A model generated the notes under the pieces. The model saw only the letters and a list, made by a program, of their open reading frames with translations. It was not told the origin of the DNA and ran no database searches. A program made the position numbers and the translations under genes. 64,000 nucleotides of DNA from JAJAZB01 sp964244295. GTDB taxonomy: Bacteria; Bacteroidota; Bacteroidia; Cytophagales; Spirosomataceae. The DNA is taken from the NCBI GenBank assembly GCA_964244295.1, contig CAXTIG010000040.1, positions 1 through 64,000 of the forward strand, in the 5' to 3' direction. Shown here piece by piece: positions 41,534 to 49,449 of the stretch (its first letter is position 1; every line of letters begins with the position of its first letter).

Positions 41534-42645
41534 TCCTTCAGCGCCTTTCGCGCCTCCTCCACCGTCGCACGGTATTCAGACAACTTGAGGGCCTGACGGA
41601 AGTGTTCACGGGCTTTGGCCCGATCCCCGGCGCGTTGGGCGATGCGCCCTAAACCGAGCCAGGCCATGCCCACGTAGTCTTTCGTGAAGCGTTCGCCCGG
41701 TGGGGTTTTGAGGACTTTCTGGTAGAGTGCCGTGGCGGCTTTGTCATTTTTACGAAACTTTTCCTGAACGATTCCCGCCAGCACCGTACCCGCCAGGGAG
41801 GGCACTATCCCGCTGGTCTGCATCAATCGCTCGGCGACAGACTCGGCTTCGGCGTAACGGCCCGTGAGCACCAGGGCCTCCGCGTGGCGAGCGGTAAAGA
41901 GCGGATTACGGGGAAATTTTTCGTACAGGAGCGTCGAAAACGGCAAGGCGTGGGCGGGCTGGTTTTCGTGCTTGATGAGGTCGTAGGCGAGGTAGTACGC
42001 CGCTTCGTAGCGGGTGAAGTTTCCCTTTTTTACCGCCATTTCCAGTTGCTGCAAGCCCAGTTTTTTGTCACCGCTGGCAAAGAAAATCATCAGCGGTTTT
42101 ACGATGCCGTGGTTTTCGGGGTACTGCACGCGATAGTAGTTGTAGAGGCCGGTCGAGAAATAAAATTCCGGGTTTTGGTCCATCCGGTTGAAGCCTTTTT
42201 TCAAATACGCATACGCCCGCCGCGCTTCGCCGACGGCCTTCATCGACTCGCCCGCGTCGGACTGCTGCATGGCCAGGAAACTGTGGGCGGTGAGCAGGAA
42301 AAAATGGGCTTCGTCGTCGTAGTTGCCGGTGGCGAGTAGCTTTTCGCCCAAGTCGATGGCTTGGTTGACCGTGGCAACGTACTGACGGGTAGCGGTCGGG
42401 TTTTTACTCAGGGGCAGGTATTGCCAGTACAGGTGCAGCGCTTGCAACACCGGCCCAACCGGGTGCTGTGGGTAGCGGCTACGGAGGCGGGTAAGTAGTG
42501 GCGGAACTTCGGTAAATTCGTAGTTATAAATTTTCTCGATGCTTTGCAACACCAGATCCTGCGCGGCGGAATCAGTTTGGAGTTGGGCGGGCGACGGGGA
42601 AAATGCAGAAAAGACGATTCCAAAAACCAGCAGTATTTTTTTCAT
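41527..42645 (-). CDS. Exported TPR-repeat protein
   Basis: A 372-residue protein with an N-terminal signal peptide (about residues 1-20, ending Ser-Pro-Ala-Gln) and a helical body of TPR-like units. These are recognised by Ala-Trp-Leu-Gly-Leu-Gly-Arg-Ile-Ala-Gln-Arg-Ala-Gly-Asp and Ala-Arg-Glu-His-Phe-Arg-Gln-Ala-Leu-Lys near the C-terminus. Function is unknown; TPR proteins act as scaffolds. It is likely periplasmic. Confidence 0.8.
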   Translation of the reverse strand: MKKILLVFGIVFSAFSPSPAQLQTDSAAQDLVLQSIEKIYNYEFTEVPPLLTRLRSRYPQHPVGPVLQALHLYWQYLPLSKNPTATRQYVATVNQAIDLGEKLLATGNYDDEAHFFLLTAHSFLAMQQSDAGESMKAVGEARRAYAYLKKGFNRMDQNPEFYFSTGLYNYYRVQYPENHGIVKPLMIFFASGDKKLGLQQLEMAVKKGNFTRYEAAYYLAYDLIKHENQPAHALPFSTLLYEKFPRNPLFTARHAEALVLTGRYAEAESVAERLMQTSGIVPSLAGTVLAGIVQEKFRKNDKAATALYQKVLKTPPGERFTKDYVGMAWLGLGRIAQRAGDRAKAREHFRQALKLSEYRATVEEARKALKDV

Positions 42646-42682
42646 GTAAAAAATTAGAATTCAAGGCTTTAATTCCTGTAGT

Positions 42683-42722
42683 CGCTCCGTAGCGTAGGGT
42701 TTAAACCCTACGCTACGGAGCG
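42683..42722. repeat. Perfect 40-bp palindrome without loop
   Basis: Two perfect 20-bp halves (42683-42702 and 42703-42722) meet at TTTAAA. The half contains cgctccgtagcg, itself partly self-complementary. It lies between divergent TPR and M16 genes. Confidence 0.92.
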
Positions 42723-42774
42723 GGCTAATTCGGAAGCCCGTACCATCCACAACGAAACTTCCTATCAGAATCGG

Positions 42775-42782
42775 TAGTTTTG
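42775..42782 (+). promoter_or_regulatory. Bacteroidota -7 box (TAGTTTTG) for the M16 peptidase gene
   Basis: TAGTTTTG matches TAnnTTTG and lies 85 nt before the ATG. The inverted repeat at 42796-42859 would fall in the mRNA leader. Confidence 0.45.
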
Positions 42783-42795
42783 CCGGTAAAGAAAA

Positions 42796-42859
42796 AGCCC
42801 CAACCCCCAAAGGGGCTTTTTAATACGAATACGTAAAGCCCCCTTTGGGGGTTGGGGCT
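42796..42859. repeat. CCCCAACCCCC-type inverted repeat before the M16 gene
   Basis: Arms of 24/25 bp (42796-42819 and 42835-42859) with one indel, containing ccccaacccccaaa. If transcribed from the TAGTTTTG box it forms a strong leader hairpin ending 8 nt before the start codon. Confidence 0.85.
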
Positions 42860-42867
42860 GCTGATTC

Positions 42868-44109
42868 ATGATTCACTACGACCACTTCACCCTCGACAAC
42901 GGCCTGCGCGTGTACGTTCACGAAGACCACACCACGCCGATGGCCGCCGTCAATTTGCTTTACAACGTCGGCTCCCGCGACGAAGACCCCGCCCGCACCG
43001 GCTTTGCGCACCTGTTTGAGCACCTGATGTTTGGCGGCTCGAGGAACATTCCGGCCTACGACGAACCCCTGCAAAAAGTGGGTGGCGAAAACAACGCCTT
43101 CACCAGCCCGGACCTCACCAACTACTACATCACCCTGCCCGCCGTCAACCTCGAAACGGCCTTCTGGCTCGAAAGCGACCGGATGATGGCGCTTTCCTTC
43201 GACCCGACCGTGCTGGAGGTGCAACAAAAAGTGGTGGTCGAGGAATTTAAACAACGCTACCTCAACCAGCCTTACGGCGACATCTGGCTTAAACTCCGTC
43301 CGCTGGCTTATCAGGTACACCCCTACCGCTGGGCCACCATCGGCAAGGAAATTTCGCACATCGAAGAAGCCAGCCTCGACGATGTGCGCGGTTTTTTCTA
43401 CAAATACTACCTGCCCAACAACGCCATCCTCGTCGTGGCCGGGCACGTGACCGTCGAGCAGGTAAAAACCCTCTGCGCCCGTTGGTTCGCGCCGATTCCG
43501 GCGGGCGAGGCTTACGTGCGCCAACTGCCCCTGGAACCGCCGCAGACCGAGGCCCGGTTTGAAGAAACCAGCGCCAACGTGCCGCTCAATGCACTCTACA
43601 AAGCCTGGCACATGCCCGCCCGCTACGCCGCCGATTTCCAGGCCGCCGACCTGCTGGCCGACGTGCTCGGGCGGGGGAAATCGGCGCGGTTGTACCAAAA
43701 GTTGGTGAAGGAAAACCGGCTGTTCAACAACGTAAACGCCTACACGACCTCCTCACTCGACCCCGGTTTGCTGGTCATCCAGGGCAACCTCAACCCCGGC
43801 ATTTCGCTCGAAGATGCCGACGCGGCCGTGACGGAACTGGTCGATGCCGTGGTAAAGGCCGGGGTCGAAGAGGCCGAACTGGCGAAGGTGAAAAACCAGG
43901 CCGAAGCCACGCTGGCTTTTTCGGAAGTTGAGCTACTCAACCGGGCCATGAACCTGGCCTTCGCCGCCAACGCGGGCGACGCCGAACTGGTGAACCGCGA
44001 GTCGGAAACCATCCAAGCCGTCACCACCGACGCCGTGCGCCAGGCCGCCCAAACCGTGTTCCGGCCCGAAAATGGCTCGACGTTGTACTACCGTTCCGTT
44101 CAAAATTAA
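42868..44109 (+). CDS. M16 family zinc metallopeptidase
   Basis: A 413-residue insulinase/processing-peptidase-like protein. The inverted zinc motif His-Leu-Phe-Glu-His lies near residue 50, with the third ligand Glu about 75 residues later (Val-Val-Glu-Glu-Phe). The C-terminal M16 inactive-type domain (about 175-350) follows. There is no signal peptide. M16 peptidases in Bacteroidota often occur as tandem pairs; here only one copy is present. Confidence 0.93.
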   Translation: MIHYDHFTLDNGLRVYVHEDHTTPMAAVNLLYNVGSRDEDPARTGFAHLFEHLMFGGSRNIPAYDEPLQKVGGENNAFTSPDLTNYYITLPAVNLETAFWLESDRMMALSFDPTVLEVQQKVVVEEFKQRYLNQPYGDIWLKLRPLAYQVHPYRWATIGKEISHIEEASLDDVRGFFYKYYLPNNAILVVAGHVTVEQVKTLCARWFAPIPAGEAYVRQLPLEPPQTEARFEETSANVPLNALYKAWHMPARYAADFQAADLLADVLGRGKSARLYQKLVKENRLFNNVNAYTTSSLDPGLLVIQGNLNPGISLEDADAAVTELVDAVVKAGVEEAELAKVKNQAEATLAFSEVELLNRAMNLAFAANAGDAELVNRESETIQAVTTDAVRQAAQTVFRPENGSTLYYRSVQN

Positions 44110-44117
44110 TCCCCGAC

Positions 44118-44212
44118 GCTGTCATCCAGAGCGCAGCGAAGGATCTTCCGCCCCTACCTCTAAGCTGGTTGGAAGGTCACCGCGAAAGATCCTTCGCTGC
44201 GCTCTGGATAGC
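44118..44212. repeat. GTCA-family inverted repeat between M16 and ispF
   Basis: Arms of about 28-30 bp (44118-44147 and about 44186-44212) containing gagcgcagcgaaggatctt; the right arm lacks three bases (gtc) present in the left. Nearly identical to the copy at 20069-20169. Confidence 0.88.
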
Positions 44213-44222
44213 AAAGAAAACC

Positions 44223-44702
44223 ATGAACTTCCGCATCGGCCAGGGCTACGACGTACACCAACTCGCCGAGGGGCGGCCCTTCTGGCTGGGCGGCATCGTG
44301 GTGCCGCACACCCACGGCGGGCTGGGCCACTCCGACGCCGACGTGCTCATCCACGTCATCTGCGACGCGCTGCTGGGCGCGGCCAATTTGCGCAACATCG
44401 GCTTTCATTTTTCCGACCAAGACCCGCAGTACAAAAACGTGGACAGTAAAATTTTGCTCCGAAAGGTGCTAGAAATGGTGCGGGAAAAAGGCTACGAAGT
44501 GGGCAACCTGGACGCCACCGTGGTGTTGCAGGCACCCAAACTCAACCCCCACATTCCCGCCATGAAAACCTGCCTGGCCGGGGTGATGGGGTTGGACGAA
44601 GAAGCCATTTCCATCAAAGCCACCACCTCCGAGCATTTGGGCTTCGTGGGCCGGAAAGAAGGCGTGGCCGCGTTTTGCGTGGCGCTGATTTTTAAGAACT
44701 GA
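44223..44702 (+). CDS. ispF: 2-C-methyl-D-erythritol 2,4-cyclodiphosphate synthase
   Basis: A 159-residue enzyme of the non-mevalonate isoprenoid pathway that cyclises CDP-methylerythritol phosphate with loss of CMP. The zinc and substrate motifs Gly-Tyr-Asp-Val-His-Gln-Leu, Gly-Leu-Gly-His-Ser-Asp-Ala-Asp-Val and Ile-Lys-Ala-Thr-Thr-Ser-Glu-His-Leu-Gly-Phe-Val-Gly are all present. The ATG at 44223 is 11 nt after the preceding repeat; the longer frame would be encoded by repeat sequence. Confidence 0.97.
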   Translation: MNFRIGQGYDVHQLAEGRPFWLGGIVVPHTHGGLGHSDADVLIHVICDALLGAANLRNIGFHFSDQDPQYKNVDSKILLRKVLEMVREKGYEVGNLDATVVLQAPKLNPHIPAMKTCLAGVMGLDEEAISIKATTSEHLGFVGRKEGVAAFCVALIFKN

Positions 44703-44711
44703 AGTACCGAA

Positions 44712-44822
44712 CGTCATGCCGAACTTGTTTCGGCATCTTCCCGTGTGCTAACCGAGTGGTTTGTCAATAACCAAGTAAGTAGTCAGCCGAGGGGAAGATG
44801 CCGAAACAAGTTCGGCATGACG
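44712..44822. repeat. GTCA-type inverted repeat (gtcatgccgaac) after ispF
   Basis: Perfect 31-bp arms (44712-44742 and 44792-44822) with internal ttcggca/tgccgaa self-complementarity, so each arm can also fold on itself. Confidence 0.92.
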
Positions 44823-44849
44823 ATTTTGAAGTAATCTCAAAATCGTCAT
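44817..44849 (+). promoter_or_regulatory. Leader hairpin abutting the MFS start codon
   Basis: ATGACGATTTTGA (44817-44829) and TCAAAATCGTCAT (44837-44849) pair perfectly over 13 bp with a 7-nt loop and end one base before the MFS ATG. It shares bases with the right arm of the preceding long palindrome, so the two structures are mutually exclusive in part. Confidence 0.55.
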
Positions 44850-44850
44850 C

Positions 44851-46128
44851 ATGCCCGAACTCACCGCCCCCCGGCGCGCGCCCCTCGTCACCATTTTCCT
44901 GACCGTCTTCATCGACCTCCTCGGCGTGGGCATCATCGTGCCCATCTCGGCCCCGCTGCTGTTTGAAAGCGGCGGTCTGCTCGCCGATTCGGTTCCCTAC
45001 GCCGAGCGCACGAAACTGCTGGGCTACCTGCTGGGCATTTTCATGTTTTTCCAGTTTTTCAGCGGACCGCTGCTGGGGAGTTTGTCCGATAAATTCGGGC
45101 GGCGCAAGGTGCTTACCCTCAGTTTGCTGGCTACCATTGCGGGCTTTGCGCTGTTTGCGTTGGGGATTTACTGGAAAAACATCGCCGTCTTGTTCGTCTC
45201 GCGGGCCTTTCTGGGCACGGCCTCCGGCAACCTTTCGGTGGTGTACTCGGCCATTGCCGACGTGAGCGCCCCGGCCTCGAAGGCCAAAAATTTCGGCTTA
45301 GTCGGGGCGGCCTTCAGCCTCGGCTTCATCATCGGGCCGGTCATCGGGGGGCTGCTCTCCGACCCGACGCTGGTCTCCTGGTTCAGCCCGGCAACGCCCT
45401 TCCTCTTTTCGGCCCTGCTGGCGACGGTCAACCTCGTGCTGATTTACCTCAATTTTCCCGAAACCCTCGCCTCTCCCAACCGGCAGGCCGTTGTCAGTCC
45501 CTGGACGGGCCTCCGCAACCTTGCGAAGGGCTTCAACAATCCTACCCTCCGGCCCATCTTCACGGTGGGGTTTCTGTTCACGTTCGGGTTTGCGTTTTTC
45601 GTGCAGTTTTTTCAGGTGTACCTCATCAAAAAATTCGATTGGAACGCCCAGAACCTGAGTTACTACTTCGGCTACATCGGCATTTGGGGCGTGATTACGC
45701 AGGGCGGGATTTTACGGTTGCTCTCCAAACGGGTGCAACCCCGGCAGGTGCTGGTGGTCACGCTGCTCTGCAATTCGCTGGCCTACCTACTCCTTCACCT
45801 GCCCAACGTGCCCTGGCAGTTGTACCTCACGGTGCCGTTGCTGTCCATTCCGCAGGGGCTGAGTTTCCCCAATCTCTCCTCCCTAGTCTCCAATGCGTCC
45901 CCGCCCGAATTGCAGGGCGAAACGTTGGGCATTCAGCAATCGGTGCAGACCCTGGCGCAGTTTCTGGTCACGCCCCTGGGCGGCTACGCCATCGGGCATT
46001 TCGGTGAAGGCTCGGTGCTGTACTTCGCTTCGGCGTTTGTGGGGCTGGCTTGGGTGGTGTTTGTGGGGACGGTGTGGCGGCGACCAGTGGTGGCGGGGCC
46101 GGGGGAACCGGTGGTAAAAACAGCATGA
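44851..46128 (+). CDS. MFS transporter (TetA-like)
   Basis: A 425-residue major facilitator with 12 predicted helices. The loop 2-3 motif A is Gly-Ser-Leu-Ser-Asp-Lys-Phe-Gly-Arg-Arg-Lys and motif C-like glycine/proline sequence lies in helix 5 (Gly-Phe-Ile-Ile-Gly-Pro-Val-Ile-Gly-Gly). It resembles the drug:proton antiporter (TetA/DHA1) branch; the substrate is unknown. Its stop overlaps the start of a DUF2442 gene by 4 nt. Confidence 0.9.
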   Translation: MPELTAPRRAPLVTIFLTVFIDLLGVGIIVPISAPLLFESGGLLADSVPYAERTKLLGYLLGIFMFFQFFSGPLLGSLSDKFGRRKVLTLSLLATIAGFALFALGIYWKNIAVLFVSRAFLGTASGNLSVVYSAIADVSAPASKAKNFGLVGAAFSLGFIIGPVIGGLLSDPTLVSWFSPATPFLFSALLATVNLVLIYLNFPETLASPNRQAVVSPWTGLRNLAKGFNNPTLRPIFTVGFLFTFGFAFFVQFFQVYLIKKFDWNAQNLSYYFGYIGIWGVITQGGILRLLSKRVQPRQVLVVTLLCNSLAYLLLHLPNVPWQLYLTVPLLSIPQGLSFPNLSSLVSNASPPELQGETLGIQQSVQTLAQFLVTPLGGYAIGHFGEGSVLYFASAFVGLAWVVFVGTVWRRPVVAGPGEPVVKTA

Positions 46129-46379
46129 AAACGAAAACACTTGCCGTCGATTCGGCCCGTTACCTCGACGGACTCCGCCTTGAAATCCAGTTTTCGGACG
46201 GCACCCAACGCGTGTTGGATTTTCGCCCATCCATCGAACGCCAACAAATTCCAGATTACCAAGCTTACCTGAACCCGGAGAAATTCAAGGAATTTAAAAT
46301 CGAAGCGGGAAACGTAGGGTGGGGGGAAGACTGGGATTTGGTTTATCCGGTTTGGAAGTTGTACGAGGGAATGGTGTGA
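46125..46379 (+). CDS. DUF2442 domain protein
   Basis: An 84-residue protein of the DUF2442 type: a basic start, Ser-Asp-Gly-Thr-Gln-Arg-Val-Leu-Asp-Phe-Arg-Pro, Tyr-Leu-Asn-Pro-Glu-Lys-Phe-Lys-Glu-Phe, and a final Trp-Gly-Glu-Asp-Trp-Asp-Leu. The family often pairs with DUF4160 or toxin-like partners; none is adjacent here. It is translationally coupled (ATGA) to the MFS gene. Confidence 0.8.
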   Translation: MKTKTLAVDSARYLDGLRLEIQFSDGTQRVLDFRPSIERQQIPDYQAYLNPEKFKEFKIEAGNVGWGEDWDLVYPVWKLYEGMV

Positions 46380-46481
46380 ATCTCGGTTGCTTTGAGGAGT
46401 CATCGGCAGGCCAGTATCCCTGACCGTTCGCAAAAAAAAACGACCGTACTGTTTGGTTTTTAAGCGGTTCGTGGGCAGTTT

Positions 46482-46535
46482 TGTCGAAAGCCCTCCCCAG
46501 TACGTGCTCCCACGTACTGGGGAGGGCTTTCGACA
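46482..46535. repeat. Perfect inverted repeat upstream of a broken lipoprotein gene
   Basis: Perfect 25-bp arms (46482-46506 and 46511-46535) with a 4-nt loop (ctcc). It lies 19 nt before the lipoprotein ATG and could be a terminator of the MFS operon or a leader hairpin. Confidence 0.9.
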
Positions 46536-46553
46536 TTCAAACCCTTTCAAACC

Positions 46554-47041
46554 ATGAAAAAGAATTTTTACCTTCCCTGCTTTCTGGTTTTTGCCCTGCT
46601 CGCCTGCGGCAAGAAAGACGATTCTCCCCAACCCGTAGATGACCCGGCCCAATGGACGGAATCCAAACGAAACGACGTGATTCGGGAAGTCTGGAGAAGA
46701 GATTCGGCATGATCTTGCAGAGTGTGCCACAGTTTATGCCGAATGGCGCTGATGATGGAAGTACGCCTCCTGACATAACCGACCACACTTGGTCTAATGA
46801 AGACGCAGCCCGGATGCGCGACGCAATCTACACTCAGGTTGAACGCAATGGAAAAAAATACGATAGTTGGCGCTCCCAGACCTTCCCGGCGACCCGAAAA
46901 GGAAAATCTTATGAACTGTACTATTATCAGGCAAAGGCCACTGCTCCCAATACATACTGGGCAGGTAAAGCGATTCAAGAGAAAGGGGAAACCGATGGCT
47001 CTAATTGGCCGGGCGCGATTCTATCGTATTCTGTGAAGTAA
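46554..47041 (+). pseudogene. Lipoprotein gene split by a frameshift
   Basis: The ATG at 46554 starts a clean lipoprotein signal (Phe-Ala-Leu-Leu-Ala-Cys-Gly) and continues for 52 codons to a TGA at 46710-46712. From about 46690 a different frame stays open to 47041 and encodes about 110 residues of coherent globular sequence (Thr-Trp-Ser-Asn-Glu-Asp-Ala-Ala-Arg, Tyr-Glu-Leu-Tyr-Tyr-Tyr-Gln). The switch falls in the GA-rich stretch gagaagaga, consistent with gain or loss of one or two bases. The family is not recognised. Confidence 0.65.
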
Positions 47042-47076
47042 GGTTACAAATTTTATACAGCTTGAGTTTTAGCCAG

Positions 47077-47108
47077 AAAGGCCGTCTTGATTAATCAGGA
47101 CGGCCTTT
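47077..47108. terminator. Bidirectional terminator before the MATE gene end
   Basis: Two 16-nt halves (47077-47092 and 47093-47108) pair with one mismatch, with a T-run on the right and A-rich sequence on the left; convergent genes flank it. Confidence 0.82.
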
Positions 47109-47110
47109 TT

Positions 47111-48499
47111 TCAAACCTTTACCAACTTCCACTTCCCCCGCCGAAATACCCACACCGCCATCGCCGCCAGCAGCGATTCGCTGATGGCGACCGACCAGAA
47201 CACCCCCGGCGGCCCCCAGCCGAGCGAATTAGCCAGCACGTAGGCCAGCGGAATTTCGATGGCCCAGAAGCAAATCAAATTGATGAGCGTCGGGCTGCGG
47301 GTATCGCCCGCGCCGTTGAGGGCCTGGGTGATCACCATCCCGAAGGCAAAAGCCAGGTAGCCCAAACAGAAAATTTGCAGGCTCTGCACCGCCACCGCCA
47401 CCACGGCGGGAGTCCGGTCGAAGATGCCCACAATCGGGACGGCCGCCAGGAAAAACACGATGCCCACGCCCACCAGAAAGCCCACGTTGCAGTACGCCGC
47501 CCGCCAGGCCGAAGTTTCGGCGCGTTCGGGTTGGCCCGCGCCCAGGTTCTGACCCACCAGCGTGGCGGCGGCATTCGCCATGCCCCAGGAGGGCAGAATG
47601 GTGAAAATGATGATGCGGATGGCAATCGTGTAACCCGCCACCACGTCGGGGCCGAAGGTGGAGAGGATGCGCATCAGAAACACCCAACTCGCCGAGCCAA
47701 TCAGAAACTGACTCGTGCCCCCGGCGGCCACGCTGAGCAGGTTGCGGATGACGGTGAAATCAGGGCGTAAATCCGTCGCCATGACCCGTACCACCCCGTC
47801 GCGCTTGCGCAAAAACGCCGCCAGTTGGTACGCCACGCCGATGCTCCGGCCCGTGGTGGTCGCCACCGCCGAGCCGAGTACGCCGAGTTCGGGGAACGGC
47901 CCCCAGCCGAAGATCAGCACGGGGCAGAGTACGATGTTGACCCCGTTGGCGAGCCAAAGCGAGCGCATCGCGACCGAGGCCTCGCCCGCCCCACGCAGGG
48001 CACCGCTGAGCGTGTAAAGCAGCATGATGGCCGGGGAACTGGCGAAAATCATCCGGGTAAACGGCGCGCCGCTGGCAATCAGCCGCTTGCTGCCGCCCAT
48101 GAGCCGGAGGATGTCTTCGCCGAATAAATACCCCGGCACGCCCGTCAACACCGCCACCACCAGCGAGAGCAGAATCACCTGCCCGACCACCGTACCCGCC
48201 TCGCGGGCACTGCCTTCGCCCACGCGCCGGGCCACGAGGGCGGTCGCCGCCGCGCTCAGGCCCATTGCCAGCGAGTACACCAGCGTGAGCACCGACTCGG
48301 TCAGGCCGACGGTAGCGACGGCTTCGGTGCTGATTTTAGCGACGAAAAAAACATCGATGATGAAGAACAAGGACTCCATCACCATCTCCAGAATCATGGG
48401 GATGGACAGCAGAAAAATGGCCCGGTTGATGCTCCCGGACGTGAAATTGGATTCCGAACCACGCAGCGCGGCCAGGAAAAGAGTGAAGAACTTTTTCAA
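47111..48499 (-). CDS. MATE family efflux transporter
   Basis: A 462-residue protein with 12 hydrophobic helices of the MatE fold in two repeats; Ile-Pro-Met-Ile-Leu-Glu-Met-Val-Met-Glu-Ser-Leu-Phe lies in the first helix. It would export organic cations using a Na+ or H+ gradient. I place the start at a TTG at 48499 (then Lys-Lys-Phe-Phe-Thr-Leu-Phe...Ser-Gly-Ser-Ile), which matches the N-terminus of relatives as I recall; no suitable ATG exists before the first helix. A TACTTTTG box lies 159-166 nt upstream of that start. Confidence 0.88.
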   Translation of the reverse strand: MKKFFTLFLAALRGSESNFTSGSINRAIFLLSIPMILEMVMESLFFIIDVFFVAKISTEAVATVGLTESVLTLVYSLAMGLSAAATALVARRVGEGSAREAGTVVGQVILLSLVVAVLTGVPGYLFGEDILRLMGGSKRLIASGAPFTRMIFASSPAIMLLYTLSGALRGAGEASVAMRSLWLANGVNIVLCPVLIFGWGPFPELGVLGSAVATTTGRSIGVAYQLAAFLRKRDGVVRVMATDLRPDFTVIRNLLSVAAGGTSQFLIGSASWVFLMRILSTFGPDVVAGYTIAIRIIIFTILPSWGMANAAATLVGQNLGAGQPERAETSAWRAAYCNVGFLVGVGIVFFLAAVPIVGIFDRTPAVVAVAVQSLQIFCLGYLAFAFGMVITQALNGAGDTRSPTLINLICFWAIEIPLAYVLANSLGWGPPGVFWSVAISESLLAAMAVWVFRRGKWKLVKV

Positions 48500-48657
48500 G
48501 GATAAAAAGAGGGTTGAGGCTGTCGCGATGGCGGACAGCCTGGAAAACAAGCCTGGAAAAAACAGAAAACGGCCCCGCTAAAGCGGGACGGAAGGAAAGA
48601 GAAAAACCGCGTGGGTTTTTAAGCGAGCAGCTTCATGGGCCAAAAGCGTTGAGGCCG

Positions 48658-48665
48658 CAAAAGTA
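48658..48665 (-). promoter_or_regulatory. Bacteroidota -7 box (TACTTTTG) for the MATE gene
   Basis: Minus-strand TACTTTTG between the thioesterase stop and the MATE start. The leader would be about 150 nt and contains a small GC hairpin near 48570. Confidence 0.5.
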
Positions 48666-48721
48666 AGGGGAGTTTTTTAAAACGAAAACTTCCCCGATTA
48701 AAAAAACGGGGAGGTCGGCCA

Positions 48722-49249
48722 TCAAACGTACCCGCCTTCGGCCAACTCCCGCTTTACCTGCCCCACCCGGTCGTTGAACGAAATGTGCTCGAAATCCACA
48801 CCCGGCACGGTGACGGTACGGAGGTAGTCCATCAAATCGGGCTGGTGCGTGATGACCCGGCCCGTCGGGACGGAAATGTACTTGGAGGTGGTCCAAAGCA
48901 GGTTTTTCAGCGAACGCCCGGCTTCGTCGGCCATCGCGTACTCGACTACTTTGGTGGTGTCGTTGAAGTAAATCACGCTCGTGAACAGGCTCACCCACTC
49001 GCTCACGTTGGCGGGCCGGACGTAGGCAATCTGGTGGTTGTACACCACCCAACTGGCGTTGTATTCGGTAAACGTGTAGTCCGAACGCAGGCCGTAGAGC
49101 AGGGCCTGCTGGTCTTCACGGGCGTTGAAGTAGTAATCGAAATACTTGGCGTTGTTGAGGTGCCGCAACGGGTCGCAATCCTGGAAGCGAATCACCGAGC
49201 GGGAGAGGGTGCGTTTGGGGTAGGTTTTGGTGGGGTCGAGGAGGAACAT
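48722..49249 (-). CDS. Acyl-CoA thioesterase (4HBT hotdog fold)
   Basis: A 175-residue hotdog-fold protein. Ile-Arg-Phe-Gln-Asp-Cys-Asp-Pro-Leu-Arg-His-Leu-Asn-Asn-Ala-Lys-Tyr resembles the 4HBT active-site segment, in which an Asp attacks the thioester. A second strand Val-Val-Tyr-Asn-His-Gln-Ile-Ala-Tyr and the helix after it are typical. It likely hydrolyses a fatty or hydroxybenzoyl CoA thioester; the substrate is unknown. Confidence 0.85.
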   Translation of the reverse strand: MFLLDPTKTYPKRTLSRSVIRFQDCDPLRHLNNAKYFDYYFNAREDQQALLYGLRSDYTFTEYNASWVVYNHQIAYVRPANVSEWVSLFTSVIYFNDTTKVVEYAMADEAGRSLKNLLWTTSKYISVPTGRVITHQPDLMDYLRTVTVPGVDFEHISFNDRVGQVKRELAEGGYV

Positions 49250-49305
49250 CAGGTCAAACGATTAATCGAAAAAGCATTACAAAACTTGTCACCGTTCATG
49301 ATTGA

Positions 49306-49419
49306 TTAACTATCAGGCATTCCGCCATTTGCGAATTCTATCAATATCAATAATCCGATAAGAAAGGCGAGACTTCCTAAGGTGAGCACCAGAATAATTA
49401 TGAAGCGATTGAATGACAT
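49306..49419 (-). CDS. Possible 37-residue single-pass membrane peptide
   Basis: A short frame of 37 codons from ATG at 49419 to TAA at 49306-49308. It has a basic N-terminus (Met-Ser-Phe-Asn-Arg-Phe), one strongly hydrophobic stretch of about 22 residues (Ile-Ile-Ile-Leu-Val-Leu...) and an acidic short tail. It lies in an AT-rich patch directly downstream of a degraded secreted-protein gene on the same strand. No family is recognised; the hydrophobicity pattern is the only support. Confidence 0.4.
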   Translation of the reverse strand: MSFNRFIIILVLTLGSLAFLIGLLILIEFANGGMPDS

Positions 49420-49449
49420 TTTTCCGTTTAAAACAACCAAAGTACGTTT

